From assembly GCF_008868175.1 (NCBI RefSeq), contig NZ_WBKT01000048.1, positions 1-37,706 on the forward strand: a stretch of 37,706 bases of DNA. The letters run 5' to 3'. The notes below the pieces were generated by a model, which saw only the letters and a program-made list of their open reading frames with translations, was not told the origin of the DNA and did no database searches. Of the stretch, positions 17,911 through 26,047 are shown in pieces. The translations under genes were made by a program, and so were the position numbers. Position 1 is the first letter of the stretch. Each line of letters opens with the position of its first letter. The stretch comes from Micromonospora sp. AMSO31t (GTDB lineage Bacteria; Actinomycetota; Actinomycetes; Mycobacteriales; Micromonosporaceae).

Positions 17911-18600
17911 ATGTCCTCTGTTGACGCGGCGCGGCGGTGGCGGCAGATCCTGGCCGAGCTGCGGCCCGACCTGCCGGGGAAATGGTCGGTCCGGGGCGGC
18001 GGCCTCGACACGGTGCTGGCGCGCGAGCCGGTCGCCTGGTCGCTGTCGTGGATCGGCTGGTCCGGGTCGCCCACCCGGCCCGCGGGCTGGGTGACCGCCG
18101 GGGTGCAGCCGCTCGTGGCGCCCTTCACCAGCTGGATCATGACGTACGGCGTCCGGACGGACGAGGTCGGCTCCGGGCCGCCGACGGTCGACCTGTCCTC
18201 CGGTGCGGCGGCGGAGCAGGTGCGGCGGTTCGTGCTGGACGCCGGCCTGGAGAAGATCGACAAGTGGCCGGCCGAACGGCTCGCCGACGTGGCCGAGCGG
18301 GATTTCGCCCAGGATCCGCCCCGTCGCCGCACGCACTGGCACCAGGTGCCCGGCTGGCGGGTGGTCAACGGCACGGCGTCCCCCGTCGAGCCGGCGACGC
18401 AGCTCGCCGAGCTGTGCCGGGAGCGGGCCGCCGGGTCCTCCGGCACGGGCGCGCGGCAGCTGGCGGAGCAGGCCGCGTTCCACGAGGGGCTGCTGCGGGC
18501 CTGGCAGGACGGGGAGCGGGACGCCGCGCTCCGATTCCTGACCGCGCAACGGGATCAGGCGCTGGCCGCCCGGAAGCTCGACGCGGCGCTCACCCCGTAG
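17911..18600 (+). CDS. Candidate immunity protein of the toxin cassette
   Basis: A 229-residue protein of unrecognised family. ATG 17911 has AAAGG 5 nt upstream, 33 bp after the toxin stop. It has many Trp residues (WSLSWIGW, TSWIMTYG, THWHQVPGWRVV), a helical C-terminus and no signal peptide or membrane segment, so it should be cytosolic. Its place directly after the toxin, last in the cassette, is where polymorphic-toxin immunity genes sit; that is the only evidence for the role. Its final 11 bp overlap the end of the convergent DUF1444-like gene. Confidence 0.6.
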   Translation: MSSVDAARRWRQILAELRPDLPGKWSVRGGGLDTVLAREPVAWSLSWIGWSGSPTRPAGWVTAGVQPLVAPFTSWIMTYGVRTDEVGSGPPTVDLSSGAAAEQVRRFVLDAGLEKIDKWPAERLADVAERDFAQDPPRRRTHWHQVPGWRVVNGTASPVEPATQLAELCRERAAGSSGTGARQLAEQAAFHEGLLRAWQDGERDAALRFLTAQRDQALAARKLDAALTP

Positions 18601-19483
18601 GCCGGTCCAGCCGCGCCACGACGGGCGCCAGGGACTCGGGCATCCGCACCTGCACGACCCCTCCGGGCTCCCCCGGCACGACCCGGACCGGGTGGAACTC
18701 CCCGGCGTGCCACCAGAAGACCTGGTCGGTGCAGGGGTCGGCGGCGGCCGTGAACATGGTGCCGGCCAGGCGGTGCACCGCCACGGCGGCCTCGCGCACC
18801 CGGTGGTCCACCGGGTGCAGCAGCACCGCGCCGTACCGCGGCGCCGCGACCAGCGCCCCGTGGTCGGCGCCCTCGGGCAGGAACCGCTTGACCGACATGA
18901 GGGCGGTCGTCACGAAGGGATTGCCGTCGGCGGCGAGCAGGCGCACGGACCCGCCGCTGGGCAGCTCGTGGTCCCGCACGTCGAGGGTGGTCAGTTCGCG
19001 CTCCACGGTCTGCCGCACGGCGACGCGCACCAGCTCCGCGGGCTCGCGGTCCAGTCGCGCGGCCTGGGCGAGGGTCAGCAGGTCCAGCCGCTCGGGCCGG
19101 TTCACCACCACCACCGCGGTGAAGTGGTCGCCGAACGGCACGGCCAGGTAGCTGTCGGCCTCCGTGGTCGCGGCCGCCGGGGTGAGGCGGAGCCGGAGCT
19201 GCTCGACGTCGACCGGCCCGAGATCGGCGGAGACACGGTCCGGCAGCTCCCGGCGTACCGCCGTGACCCAGTCGGCCACCAGCTCGGGCCACGCCTGCCG
19301 GGGCTGGTCGAGACAGCTGCGCAGCAGCGGGGCCAGGGACACCCGGGCCCGGCCGCCGGGGACGGCCACGACGATCTCGTCGCGGTCCGCCGCGACGCGG
19401 GCGCCGGGCAGCCGAGCGGGCAGCGCGTCCTCGACCAGGGTGCGGACGTTGCCCATCGGGTCTACGTTCTGCGACGACGCCAC
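18590..19483 (-). CDS. DUF1444/YtpQ-like protein
   Basis: A 297-residue soluble protein. The segment L..LAQAARLDREPAELVRVAVRQTVER, followed by LLAADGNPFVTTALMSVKRFLPEG and GALVAAPRYGAVLLHPV, resembles the DUF1444 (YtpQ) layout: a helix, a short strand, a ligand-like loop, then a strand with P-R-x-x-x-L. The role is unknown. The start is uncertain between GTG 19483 and ATG 19456. GTG is chosen because TGGTATGAA, an extended -10, ends 6 nt upstream, which suggests a leaderless mRNA, and no Shine-Dalgarno sequence precedes either codon. It is convergent with the toxin cassette and divergent from a VOC gene. Confidence 0.6.
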   Translation of the reverse strand: MASSQNVDPMGNVRTLVEDALPARLPGARVAADRDEIVVAVPGGRARVSLAPLLRSCLDQPRQAWPELVADWVTAVRRELPDRVSADLGPVDVEQLRLRLTPAAATTEADSYLAVPFGDHFTAVVVVNRPERLDLLTLAQAARLDREPAELVRVAVRQTVERELTTLDVRDHELPSGGSVRLLAADGNPFVTTALMSVKRFLPEGADHGALVAAPRYGAVLLHPVDHRVREAAVAVHRLAGTMFTAAADPCTDQVFWWHAGEFHPVRVVPGEPGGVVQVRMPESLAPVVARLDRPTG

Positions 19484-19582
19484 GCTGCATTCATACCATC
19501 GGCCCGCGAACCGCGGCGAACCCCGGAGCCGGGTGTGGCCCGCGAGCGCCCGGGTAACCGGCGGGCCGAGGGAGGGGGCGTC

Positions 19583-20032
19583 GTGACGGATGAGGCACCG
19601 GACTACTTCCAGCCCGAACACGGCTTGGTCGTCACCCACCTGCTGATCGTGCGGGACGTGGACCGCTCGCGGGAGTTCTACCGCGACGTCCTGGGCGCCA
19701 CGGTGGTGCGGGACCGGCGGCCCGCGGTGCTCCGCCTGCACAACAGCTACCTCGTGCTCAACGACGAGGGTGGCCCGACCGACGACAAGCCGACGGTGAC
19801 GGCGCGGGCGCCGACCGGTTCGGACACGCTCAGCGGGGCTCTCAACATCCGGGTCACCGACGTCCGGGCCGTCTACGAGCTGTGGCGTTCGCGGGGCGGT
19901 GAGTTCCTGACCGAACCGAAGGACCACGGCGTGGAGATCCGGTGCTACCTGCGCGACCCCGACGGGTACCTGATCGAGCTGGGCCAGGGCACCGGGATCC
20001 TGGCCGAGATGGGCCGGCCCGTGCCGGGCTGA
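19583..20032 (+). CDS. VOC-superfamily (glyoxalase/dioxygenase fold) protein
   Basis: A 149-residue single-domain VOC protein of two beta-alpha-beta-beta-beta units. GTG 19583 has GGGAGGGG upstream. VTHLLIVRDVDRSREFYRDVLGA is the N-terminal unit with His as the first possible metal ligand. LRDPDGYLIELGQG near the C-terminus carries the Glu ligand found in metal-dependent members. The family includes glyoxalase I, extradiol dioxygenases and fosfomycin or bleomycin resistance proteins; nothing visible narrows the substrate. A strong hairpin follows the stop, shared with the convergent amidase gene. Confidence 0.9.
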   Translation: MTDEAPDYFQPEHGLVVTHLLIVRDVDRSREFYRDVLGATVVRDRRPAVLRLHNSYLVLNDEGGPTDDKPTVTARAPTGSDTLSGALNIRVTDVRAVYELWRSRGGEFLTEPKDHGVEIRCYLRDPDGYLIELGQGTGILAEMGRPVPG

Positions 20033-20059
20033 CCCCGGCCGGGCCGCTGCCGGCCGGGG
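20033..20059. terminator. Bidirectional terminator hairpin
   Basis: CCCCGGCCGG (20033-20042) pairs perfectly with CCGGCCGGGG (20050-20059) around a 7-nt loop. It begins at the base after the VOC stop and ends 12 bp before the convergent amidase stop. Confidence 0.8.
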
Positions 20060-20071
20060 CCCGGTGGACGG

Positions 20072-21034
20072 TCAGACCCGGGTGAGCCGGACGGCGTCGG
20101 CGATGACGAGGCCGGCGGCCGTGGTCCACCGGCTCACCGCCACCCGGTTGGCGTCCCCCGCGGGCAGGGCGAAGGTGCCGAGGGTACGCCACTGGCCTCC
20201 GGTCGCCCGCTGGTCGACCGAGACGGTCCGGTTGCCGGTCGTGGTGGCGATGATGTACGGCGCGGCGCTGTTGTAGCCGGCGTTGGCCGGCCACCAGGCG
20301 TCCACGCGGTAGTTGCCGGCGGCCGGGACGTTGAACCGGTACCAGGCCGGGTCGCTGGCGGCGACCGGGTCGGCGTAGCGGTAGTCCGCGCCGTAGCGCT
20401 GCCCCGAGAAGGACGAGACACCCCAGCTCGCGCTCGCGGTGAAGCGCCCGGCGGTGGCGTTGTCCACGATCGAGGACCACGCCGGGGAGCCGCCCATCTT
20501 CGCCGCGACGTCGGCGCGCATCACATTCAGGTCGATGAAGGACGGGTCGATCTTGCCGGTGGTGCTGGTCTCCCGGTGTCCGCGCGCGTAGCTGGCGTCC
20601 CGGCCCAGCCGGGTGAGGACGGCCGCGGTGGCGGCGACGGAGGCGGCGTACTGGGCCGCGGTCATCTCCTGGTTGACCCCGTTGTAGTCGATCTCCCAGC
20701 CGATCAGCATGGTGTTGCCGTCACCGGCCGGGATCGGTCCGCTGCCGCCGCTGGCGCCGGCGTGGTTGCAGCGCCCGGCCGAGATCACGTGGAACACGCC
20801 GTGGTAGTCGACGAGCGCCTGGCAGAGCGGGCCGGCCAGGTCGGGCCGGCCGTTGATGCAGATGTTGAGCGCGGGGTGGGGATTGGTCGCGCTGGAGGTG
20901 GATGCCGTGTGGTGCCACAGCACCCCGATCGGGTCGAAGGACCCGGGGCGCATCCGGTTGAGCCAGTCGCCCTCGACGACGACCTGCACCCCGGCCCCCC
21001 GCAGCACGTCCACGAGCCAGGGGATGGTAGCCAT
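20072..21034 (-). CDS. N-acetylmuramoyl-L-alanine amidase with golvesin-like C-terminal domain
   Basis: A 320-residue peptidoglycan amidase. ATG 21034 (MATIPWLVDVL) has GGGGAG 5 nt upstream and overlaps the stop of the small upstream gene as TGATG. The Amidase_2 domain (about 30-190) shows WHHTAS with His41/His42, CNHAG, IGWEID and YARGHRETS...KIDPS, the usual zinc and catalytic positions. The C-terminal about 125 residues match a golvesin-type domain (WYRFNVPAAGNYRVDAWWP, GQWRTLGTF, VIADAVRL). It has no signal peptide, so it resembles phage endolysins. It needs lysis, an unusual exporter or the small peptide encoded just upstream to reach the wall (inference). Confidence 0.9.
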   Translation of the reverse strand: MATIPWLVDVLRGAGVQVVVEGDWLNRMRPGSFDPIGVLWHHTASTSSATNPHPALNICINGRPDLAGPLCQALVDYHGVFHVISAGRCNHAGASGGSGPIPAGDGNTMLIGWEIDYNGVNQEMTAAQYAASVAATAAVLTRLGRDASYARGHRETSTTGKIDPSFIDLNVMRADVAAKMGGSPAWSSIVDNATAGRFTASASWGVSSFSGQRYGADYRYADPVAASDPAWYRFNVPAAGNYRVDAWWPANAGYNSAAPYIIATTTGNRTVSVDQRATGGQWRTLGTFALPAGDANRVAVSRWTTAAGLVIADAVRLTRV

Positions 21035-21207
21035 CAGGACTCCCCGAGCAGGTCGGCCAGGCACTCCGGCTTGGGCGCGGCGGACCGGGCGGTCGGTGCG
21101 GCGGCCGCCGCGCCGGGTCGGGTGACGACGGCCAGCGCGGCGGTCACCAGGGCGGGGATGCCGAGCAGTCCTCGGCGCCGCAGGCGGACGGTTCGTGGCG
21201 TGGGCAT
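21034..21207 (-). CDS. 57-residue exported or membrane peptide, coupled to the amidase
   Basis: ATG 21207 is preceded by AAGGAG with 5-nt spacing. The peptide starts MPTPRTVRLRRRGLLGIPAL, a basic N-terminus with an RRR-GLLG Tat-like pattern. A hydrophobic run ALVTAALAVV follows, then an AAAAA cleavage region and a short tail with one Cys (KPECLADLLGES). It is therefore either a secreted peptide of about 21 residues or a single-pass membrane peptide. Its stop overlaps the amidase ATG by one base, so the two are translationally coupled. I recognise no family. A holin-like or chaperone role for the signal-less amidase is only a hypothesis. Confidence 0.7.
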   Translation of the reverse strand: MPTPRTVRLRRRGLLGIPALVTAALAVVTRPGAAAAAPTARSAAPKPECLADLLGES

Positions 21208-21245
21208 GGCACTCCTTCAGCGACCGTCGGGGAACGTTGGCGCGG

Positions 21246-21275
21246 ACGCTATACCGTCATGACCGTCGATGTCGA
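21246..21275 (-). promoter_or_regulatory. Promoter of the small-peptide/amidase operon
   Basis: On the minus strand TCGACA (21270-21275), an 18-bp spacer and TAGCGT (21246-21251) match the -35/-10 pattern well, with a start near 21239, about 32 nt before the peptide ATG. Just upstream, AAACG-TT-CGTTT (21286-21297) is a small inverted repeat that may be a regulator site. Confidence 0.6.
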
Positions 21276-21377
21276 TACCCTTCATAAACGTTCGTTTGAC
21301 TGAAGGAAATTGGCAACGGCGGCCGGGGCTCGGACGCTCCCCGTTTGGCCGGCGGCGATCCCGGAAAGAGTGGCGGC

Positions 21378-22952
21378 ATGAGCTGGGCCCGTAGAGCCGT
21401 ACCCGCCGCCGTCGCCGCCGTCGCGGCCCTCGCCGCACGCGACCTGCTGCAGCGCGACCACGCGCTGCTGCGCAACTTCCCCGTCCTCGGCCGCGCCCGG
21501 TACCTGCTGGAGTCGATCGGGCCCGAGCTGCGCCAGTACATCGTGGCCGGCAACAACGAGGAGCGGCCGTTCACCCGCGACCAGCGCCGCTGGGTGTACG
21601 CGTCGGCGAAGCAGGAGAACAACTACTTCGGGTTCGGCACGGACAACGACATCGAGTACACCCCGGGCTACCCGATCATCAAGCACCGCACCTTCGGGCG
21701 GGCGGTGCCGCCGTCCTCCCCCGGCGCCGCGCACGACGTGACCCTCCCCTGCGCGAAGGTGCTCGGCGGTGCCCGGGGTCGGGCCCGCGCGTTCCGCCCG
21801 GAGTCGGTGGTCAACATCTCCGGCATGAGCTTCGGCTCGCTCTCCGGCAACGCCGTCGAGGCGCTCAACCGGGGCGCCGCGCTGGCCGGCTGCCTCCAGA
21901 ACACCGGCGAGGGCGGGCTGTCGCCGTACCACCGCAACGGTGGTGACCTGGTCTTCCAGATCGGCACCGCGTATTTCGGCTGCCGGGACGAGCGCGGCCG
22001 GTTCGACCTGGCCCGGCTCCGGGACCTGGCGGCCGGCGCACCGGTCCGGGCGCTGGAGATCAAGCTCAGCCAGGGCGCGAAGCCGAGCCTCGGCGGGCTG
22101 CTGCCGGCCGCGAAGGTCTCCGCCGAGATCGCCGCCACCCGGGGCATCCCCGCGGGCCGGGACTGCGTCAGCCCGTCCCGGCACGCCGAGTTCTCCGACT
22201 GCGACAGCCTGCTGGACTGGGTGGAGCTGCTCGCCGCCGAGACCGGCCTGCCGGTCGGCATCAAGTCCGCCGTCGGCGACCTGGGCTTCTGGGAGGAGCT
22301 GACCACGCTGATGCGCGACACCGGCCGCGGCGTGGACTTCGTGACCGTCGACGGCGGCGAGGGCGGCACGGGCGCCGCGCCGCTGATCTTCACCGACTCG
22401 GTGTCGCTGCCGTTCCAGCAGGGCTTCTCGCGGGTCTACCGGATCTTCGCCGAACGGAACCTGCACGAGCAGGTGGTCTTCGTCGGCGGCGGCAAGCTCG
22501 GGCTGCCGGACAACGCCGTGGTGGCCTTCGCGCTCGGCGCGGACATGGTGAACGTCGGCCGGGAGGCCATGCTGGCGATCGGCTGCATCCAGGCGCAGAG
22601 GTGCCACACCGACACCTGCCCCACCGGTGTGGCGACCCAGAACCCGTGGCTCGCCCGGGGCCTCGACCCGGCCCGCAAGTCGGTGCGGGCCGCCAACTAC
22701 GTCCGGACGCTGCGGCGCGACCTGGTCAAGGTCGCCGAGGCGTGCGGCGTCGAGCATCCCGGGCTGATCGACACGGCCGCCGTCGAGATCCTCGACGGCC
22801 GCACCGCCTCCACCCCGCTGGACCAGGTGTACGGGTACCGCCCGGGCTGGGGACTGCCGTCCGCCGCCGACCGGTCCGAGATCATCCGGCTGATGACCGC
22901 CGAGGCGCCGCAGGGCGGCAGCGCGCCGCCCTCCCCGACCGCCGTGGGCTGA
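21378..22952 (+). CDS. FMN-binding glutamate-synthase-like oxidoreductase
   Basis: A 524-residue protein related to the FMN/Fe-S domain of glutamate synthase but lacking the glutaminase domain. ATG 21378 has GGAAAGAG upstream. The N-terminus (about 5-25) is a hydrophobic anchor. The barrel shows ISGMSFGSLSGNAVEALNRG, NTGEGGLSPYH, KPSLGGLLPAAKVS, TVDGGEGGTGAAP, GADMVNVGREAM and then CIQAQRCHTDTCPTG, whose three Cys would hold a 3Fe-4S cluster. The physiological substrate of these stand-alone, membrane-anchored members is not established. It is convergent with a VOC gene only 10 bp away; GACCGC/GCGGTC around the two stops could form a weak shared hairpin. Confidence 0.9.
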   Translation: MSWARRAVPAAVAAVAALAARDLLQRDHALLRNFPVLGRARYLLESIGPELRQYIVAGNNEERPFTRDQRRWVYASAKQENNYFGFGTDNDIEYTPGYPIIKHRTFGRAVPPSSPGAAHDVTLPCAKVLGGARGRARAFRPESVVNISGMSFGSLSGNAVEALNRGAALAGCLQNTGEGGLSPYHRNGGDLVFQIGTAYFGCRDERGRFDLARLRDLAAGAPVRALEIKLSQGAKPSLGGLLPAAKVSAEIAATRGIPAGRDCVSPSRHAEFSDCDSLLDWVELLAAETGLPVGIKSAVGDLGFWEELTTLMRDTGRGVDFVTVDGGEGGTGAAPLIFTDSVSLPFQQGFSRVYRIFAERNLHEQVVFVGGGKLGLPDNAVVAFALGADMVNVGREAMLAIGCIQAQRCHTDTCPTGVATQNPWLARGLDPARKSVRAANYVRTLRRDLVKVAEACGVEHPGLIDTAAVEILDGRTASTPLDQVYGYRPGWGLPSAADRSEIIRLMTAEAPQGGSAPPSPTAVG

Positions 22953-22962
22953 TCAGGAGCGG

Positions 22963-23580
22963 TCAGGTGGGTAGTTCCTCGCCCGCCTGCTCGCGCACCA
23001 GGTAGGCCGCGTACCAGTCGGGCCAGTTCTCGTCGGTCGCGCCGATGCGCTTCTCGTGCTCGCCGTGCGCGGCGGCGGCGCGGCGCAGGGCGCCGGCCAG
23101 GTCGGTGGCGGAGGTGTACGAGGTCGTGTCCGCCGCCATCCGCCCGGGCAACCGGGTGGTGATCTCCTGGAGCAGCCAGTCATTGCCGTCGGGATCGGTG
23201 AACGAGGCGCGGGAGACGTAGCTGCGGCGCTCCGGGTCCCGGCCACCGACCGGGCCGCTCGGGCCCACGTGGAAGACCCCGCTCACGTCGACGCCGGCGG
23301 CGACCAGTTCGCTGCGGGCGGCCTCGATGTCGGACACCACGAGGTAGCCCTTCGCCGATCCCGGGGCGGCGGCCGTGAGGGTCGGGCCGAACTGGATCGA
23401 GCACCCCGAGCCCGGCGGCGTGAACTGGACGATGCCCGGCGGCGTCCGGTCGAGCCGCCAGCCGAGGCGCCCGTAGAACTCCTTCGCGCGATCGACGTCC
23501 GACACCGGGAGGACGACCACCTCGAGCTTCAGGTCCATGGTGCCGCTCGGGTCGTCGCTCCGGGCGTCCGTCGTGCTCAT
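22963..23580 (-). CDS. VOC protein with C-terminal helical extension
   Basis: A 205-residue protein. ATG 23580 (MSTTDARSDDPSG) has GGGAGG 6 nt upstream. Residues about 16-140 are a VOC domain: LEVVVLPVSDVDRAKEFYGRL, WRLDRTPPGIVQFTPPGSGC and SFTDPDGNDWLLQEI. The remaining about 60 residues (ATDLAGALRRAAAAHGEHE, NWPDWYAAYLVREQAGEELP) form an extra helical region seen in a subset of actinobacterial VOC proteins with unknown function. The GSGCSIQFG strand is typical of glyoxalase-like members. The substrate cannot be inferred. It is divergent from the membrane hydrolase gene across 193 bp. Confidence 0.88.
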   Translation of the reverse strand: MSTTDARSDDPSGTMDLKLEVVVLPVSDVDRAKEFYGRLGWRLDRTPPGIVQFTPPGSGCSIQFGPTLTAAAPGSAKGYLVVSDIEAARSELVAAGVDVSGVFHVGPSGPVGGRDPERRSYVSRASFTDPDGNDWLLQEITTRLPGRMAADTTSYTSATDLAGALRRAAAAHGEHEKRIGATDENWPDWYAAYLVREQAGEELPT

Positions 23581-23773
23581 CGCGGCCTCCCTGGGCTGGT
23601 CGGGCGGCAGGGCCTCCGCCCGCCACGTTACTGCCCCCGCACCTGCCGGCCGCCCGGTTTCCCGGCATCCCGCCGCCTCGTCCGCGCCGCCCTTGATCGG
23701 GCGCGGAACGGGTAGACCGCACCCCCGGGCGCGCGCGTCGCCGCCCGGCTCGGGTCGCTGCGACGGGAGATCG

Positions 23774-26023
23774 ATGTCGGACACGCCGATGGGCGCGGAC
23801 GAACGGCCGGTCGAGGTCGTGGAGTTGCGGGTGCACGGCGTCTCGGGCGCGGGCGCCGAGCAGGTGCTGGACCGGCCGAACGTGCAGCAGGTCGCCGGTG
23901 ACCGCAGCGGCGGCTTCTACCGGCCACGGGCCGGCTACCCGGACACGACCGGGCCGGGCGGTGTGCTGCTGGAGGCGTACCTGTGGCGGGACCTTCCCTC
24001 CGGCAAGGCGGTCCGCACGCTGTCCCTGGTGTTCCTGCTGCCGTTCATGCTCGGCAACATGGCGATCTGGATGCACCCGCCCGGCGCCGGGCTGGCCGCC
24101 GTGACCGTGAAGGCGCTCTGCCGGCTGCTCGCGCTGACGCTCACCTCGGTGTACGTGATCGCGGTGGCCGGGGTGACGCTGGACCTGATCGCCTGGAAGT
24201 GCATGGGCTCGCCGCAGTGCCTGACCGCCCGGAACTGGCTGTCCTGGCTCGGCGGGCGGCCGGCCGGGCTGCGGCTGGCGGTGTTCGCCCTGTTCCCGAT
24301 CGCGGCGGTGGCCCTGGTCTGGCGGCTGAGCAGCCGGCCGGGATGGACGTACTCGACGTTCCGTGGCCCGGCCACGGTGTCCGGCGAGCACCAGCTCACG
24401 GCGGTCGGGCAGTGGGACGCCGCGCCGCTGGTGTCCCGGCTGCGGGCGATCCACGTCGCCGCGGCCTTCGCCACGCTGGACGCCGTCCTGCTCGTCGCGC
24501 GCTCGGCCGGGGGGCGGGCGTCGGTCGTGACCGCCGTGCTGCTGGGGCTGACCGCGGCGGTGCTGGCCGCGTGCGTGGTGCTGGTCTGCGCCCACCCGCT
24601 GCTGGACCGCACCACGCCCGCCCCGGGCGTCGAACGGAACCTGCGCCTCCTGCGGACCACGGCGTGCCTGCTCACCGGCGCCGTCGTGGTCGTCGTGGCG
24701 GCCGAGCCCGGACCCTGGGCCGCCGGGACGGGCCTACCCGGGTACGGGGAGATCGTCACCCTCCTCTTCGCCACGCAGACCGTCCTCCTGCTCGTCCTCG
24801 GGGCGGCCGCGCTGTGGGCGCGTCCCCGGCTGCCGGGCGGGTCACGCCTGCGTGCGCTCGGCGCCCCGGTCATCGACGCCGTCGCCGCCGGGCTGGCGGT
24901 GGCGTACTCCGCCGAACTGGTCTACCGGGTGGCGGACCTGCTGGACCGCAGCGCGCCCACCTCCGCGCGGCTGGCCACCAGCCCGCCGCTCGCGTACAAG
25001 TGGGCGATCTTCGGTTTCTTCCTGGCCGTGACGGTCGCCGCGGCGGCCGGCGTCGTCGTGGCGCTGGCGTCCCGGCCCGCCCGCCGGCGGGCCGCCGCGG
25101 GCATCGTGGCCCGCGACCACCCCGACGCGCCGGCCGAGGCCGCCGAGCGGCTGCGGCAGGCCGAAAAGGTCATCGCGCAGGCCCGCTTCACCGAGCAGGT
25201 GACCCCGCTGGTCCTCACCTACGCCGCTCTCGCCGGGCTCGGGCTGGCCACCAGCACGCTGGGCCTGGCCCGGTGGTATCCCGGGGACGTCATCGACCGC
25301 TGGGCGCCGATCCCGGCCGACCTGGTGAACTTCGGGATCGGCCTGGGCAGCTACGTGATCGCCGCGGCGATCCTGGGGCTGGTCCTGGGCGGCCTGTTCG
25401 CCTACCGCACCCCCGAGTTCCGCCGCTACGTCGGGGTGCTGTGGGACCTGGGCACCTTCTGGCCCCGGGCGGCGCACCCGTTCGCGCCGCCCTGTTACGC
25501 CGAGCGGGCGGTCCCCGAACTCAGCCGCCGGATCAGCTACCTGACCGGGCAGGGGCAGACCGTGCTGCTCGCCGGGCACAGCCACGGCTCGGTCCTGCTC
25601 GCCGCGACAGTGCTGCAACTGCCGCCGGAGGTCTGCGCGCGGGTGGCGCTGCTGACGTCCGGGTCGCCGCTGTCCCGGCTGTACGCCCACTGGTTCCCCG
25701 CCTACGTCCACGCCGACGTGCTGGACGAGATCGGCCGGCGGATCGGCTGGCGGTGGATCAACCTGTGGCGGGACACCGACTCCATCGGCGGCTGGGTGTT
25801 CTCCCCCCACCGGCCCGGGGACCCGCCGGCGGTCGGCGGGCCCGCGGGGGCGGTGGACCGGCGGCTGCGCGACCCCCGGGACGTGGTCGCGCCACCCAGT
25901 GACACCGTCCCGCCGCCGATCGTCCGGCACCTGCCCGGCGCGTCGGATCCGCGGCACAACGAGGCCGTCCGCGAACTGGCCGACCGGCTGCGGGCCACCG
26001 GCGCCGGCCCGCAGCCCGGTTGA
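23774..26023 (+). CDS. Multi-pass membrane protein with alpha/beta-hydrolase domain
   Basis: A 749-residue protein. ATG 23774 has GGGAGA 3 nt upstream. Residues about 13-60 are soluble and start with VVELRVHGVSG, the first strand of an alpha/beta-hydrolase. Several hydrophobic segments follow (for example TLSLVFLLPFMLGNMAIWM, VTAVLLGLTAAVLAACVVLV, FGFFLAVTVAAAAGVVVAL and YVIAAAILGLVLGGLF). The C-terminal part carries the nucleophile elbow LLAGHSHGSVLL with Ser603. The catalytic fold thus appears split: the first strand precedes the membrane segments and the elbow comes after. The substrate could be a lipid. The gene is convergent with the WYL regulator. Confidence 0.8.
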   Translation: MSDTPMGADERPVEVVELRVHGVSGAGAEQVLDRPNVQQVAGDRSGGFYRPRAGYPDTTGPGGVLLEAYLWRDLPSGKAVRTLSLVFLLPFMLGNMAIWMHPPGAGLAAVTVKALCRLLALTLTSVYVIAVAGVTLDLIAWKCMGSPQCLTARNWLSWLGGRPAGLRLAVFALFPIAAVALVWRLSSRPGWTYSTFRGPATVSGEHQLTAVGQWDAAPLVSRLRAIHVAAAFATLDAVLLVARSAGGRASVVTAVLLGLTAAVLAACVVLVCAHPLLDRTTPAPGVERNLRLLRTTACLLTGAVVVVVAAEPGPWAAGTGLPGYGEIVTLLFATQTVLLLVLGAAALWARPRLPGGSRLRALGAPVIDAVAAGLAVAYSAELVYRVADLLDRSAPTSARLATSPPLAYKWAIFGFFLAVTVAAAAGVVVALASRPARRRAAAGIVARDHPDAPAEAAERLRQAEKVIAQARFTEQVTPLVLTYAALAGLGLATSTLGLARWYPGDVIDRWAPIPADLVNFGIGLGSYVIAAAILGLVLGGLFAYRTPEFRRYVGVLWDLGTFWPRAAHPFAPPCYAERAVPELSRRISYLTGQGQTVLLAGHSHGSVLLAATVLQLPPEVCARVALLTSGSPLSRLYAHWFPAYVHADVLDEIGRRIGWRWINLWRDTDSIGGWVFSPHRPGDPPAVGGPAGAVDRRLRDPRDVVAPPSDTVPPPIVRHLPGASDPRHNEAVRELADRLRATGAGPQPG

Positions 26024-26047
26024 CCAGCGCCGGGTCGGCGTACCGGT

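Noticed and set aside
20072..21034. Prophage remnant because of the endolysin-like amidase
   Set aside because: No integrase, structural, packaging or attachment sequences surround it; the flanking genes are ordinary chromosomal enzymes.
20072..21207. Amidase and upstream peptide as one frameshifted gene
   Set aside because: Each has its own Shine-Dalgarno sequence, and the TGATG junction is a normal coupling overlap. A sequencing error cannot be fully excluded, but nothing suggests a slippery site.
23581..23773. Promoters in the VOC/membrane-hydrolase divergent region
   Set aside because: TAACGT (23625-23630, minus) and TTGATC...TAGACC (plus) lack properly spaced partners, so neither was called.
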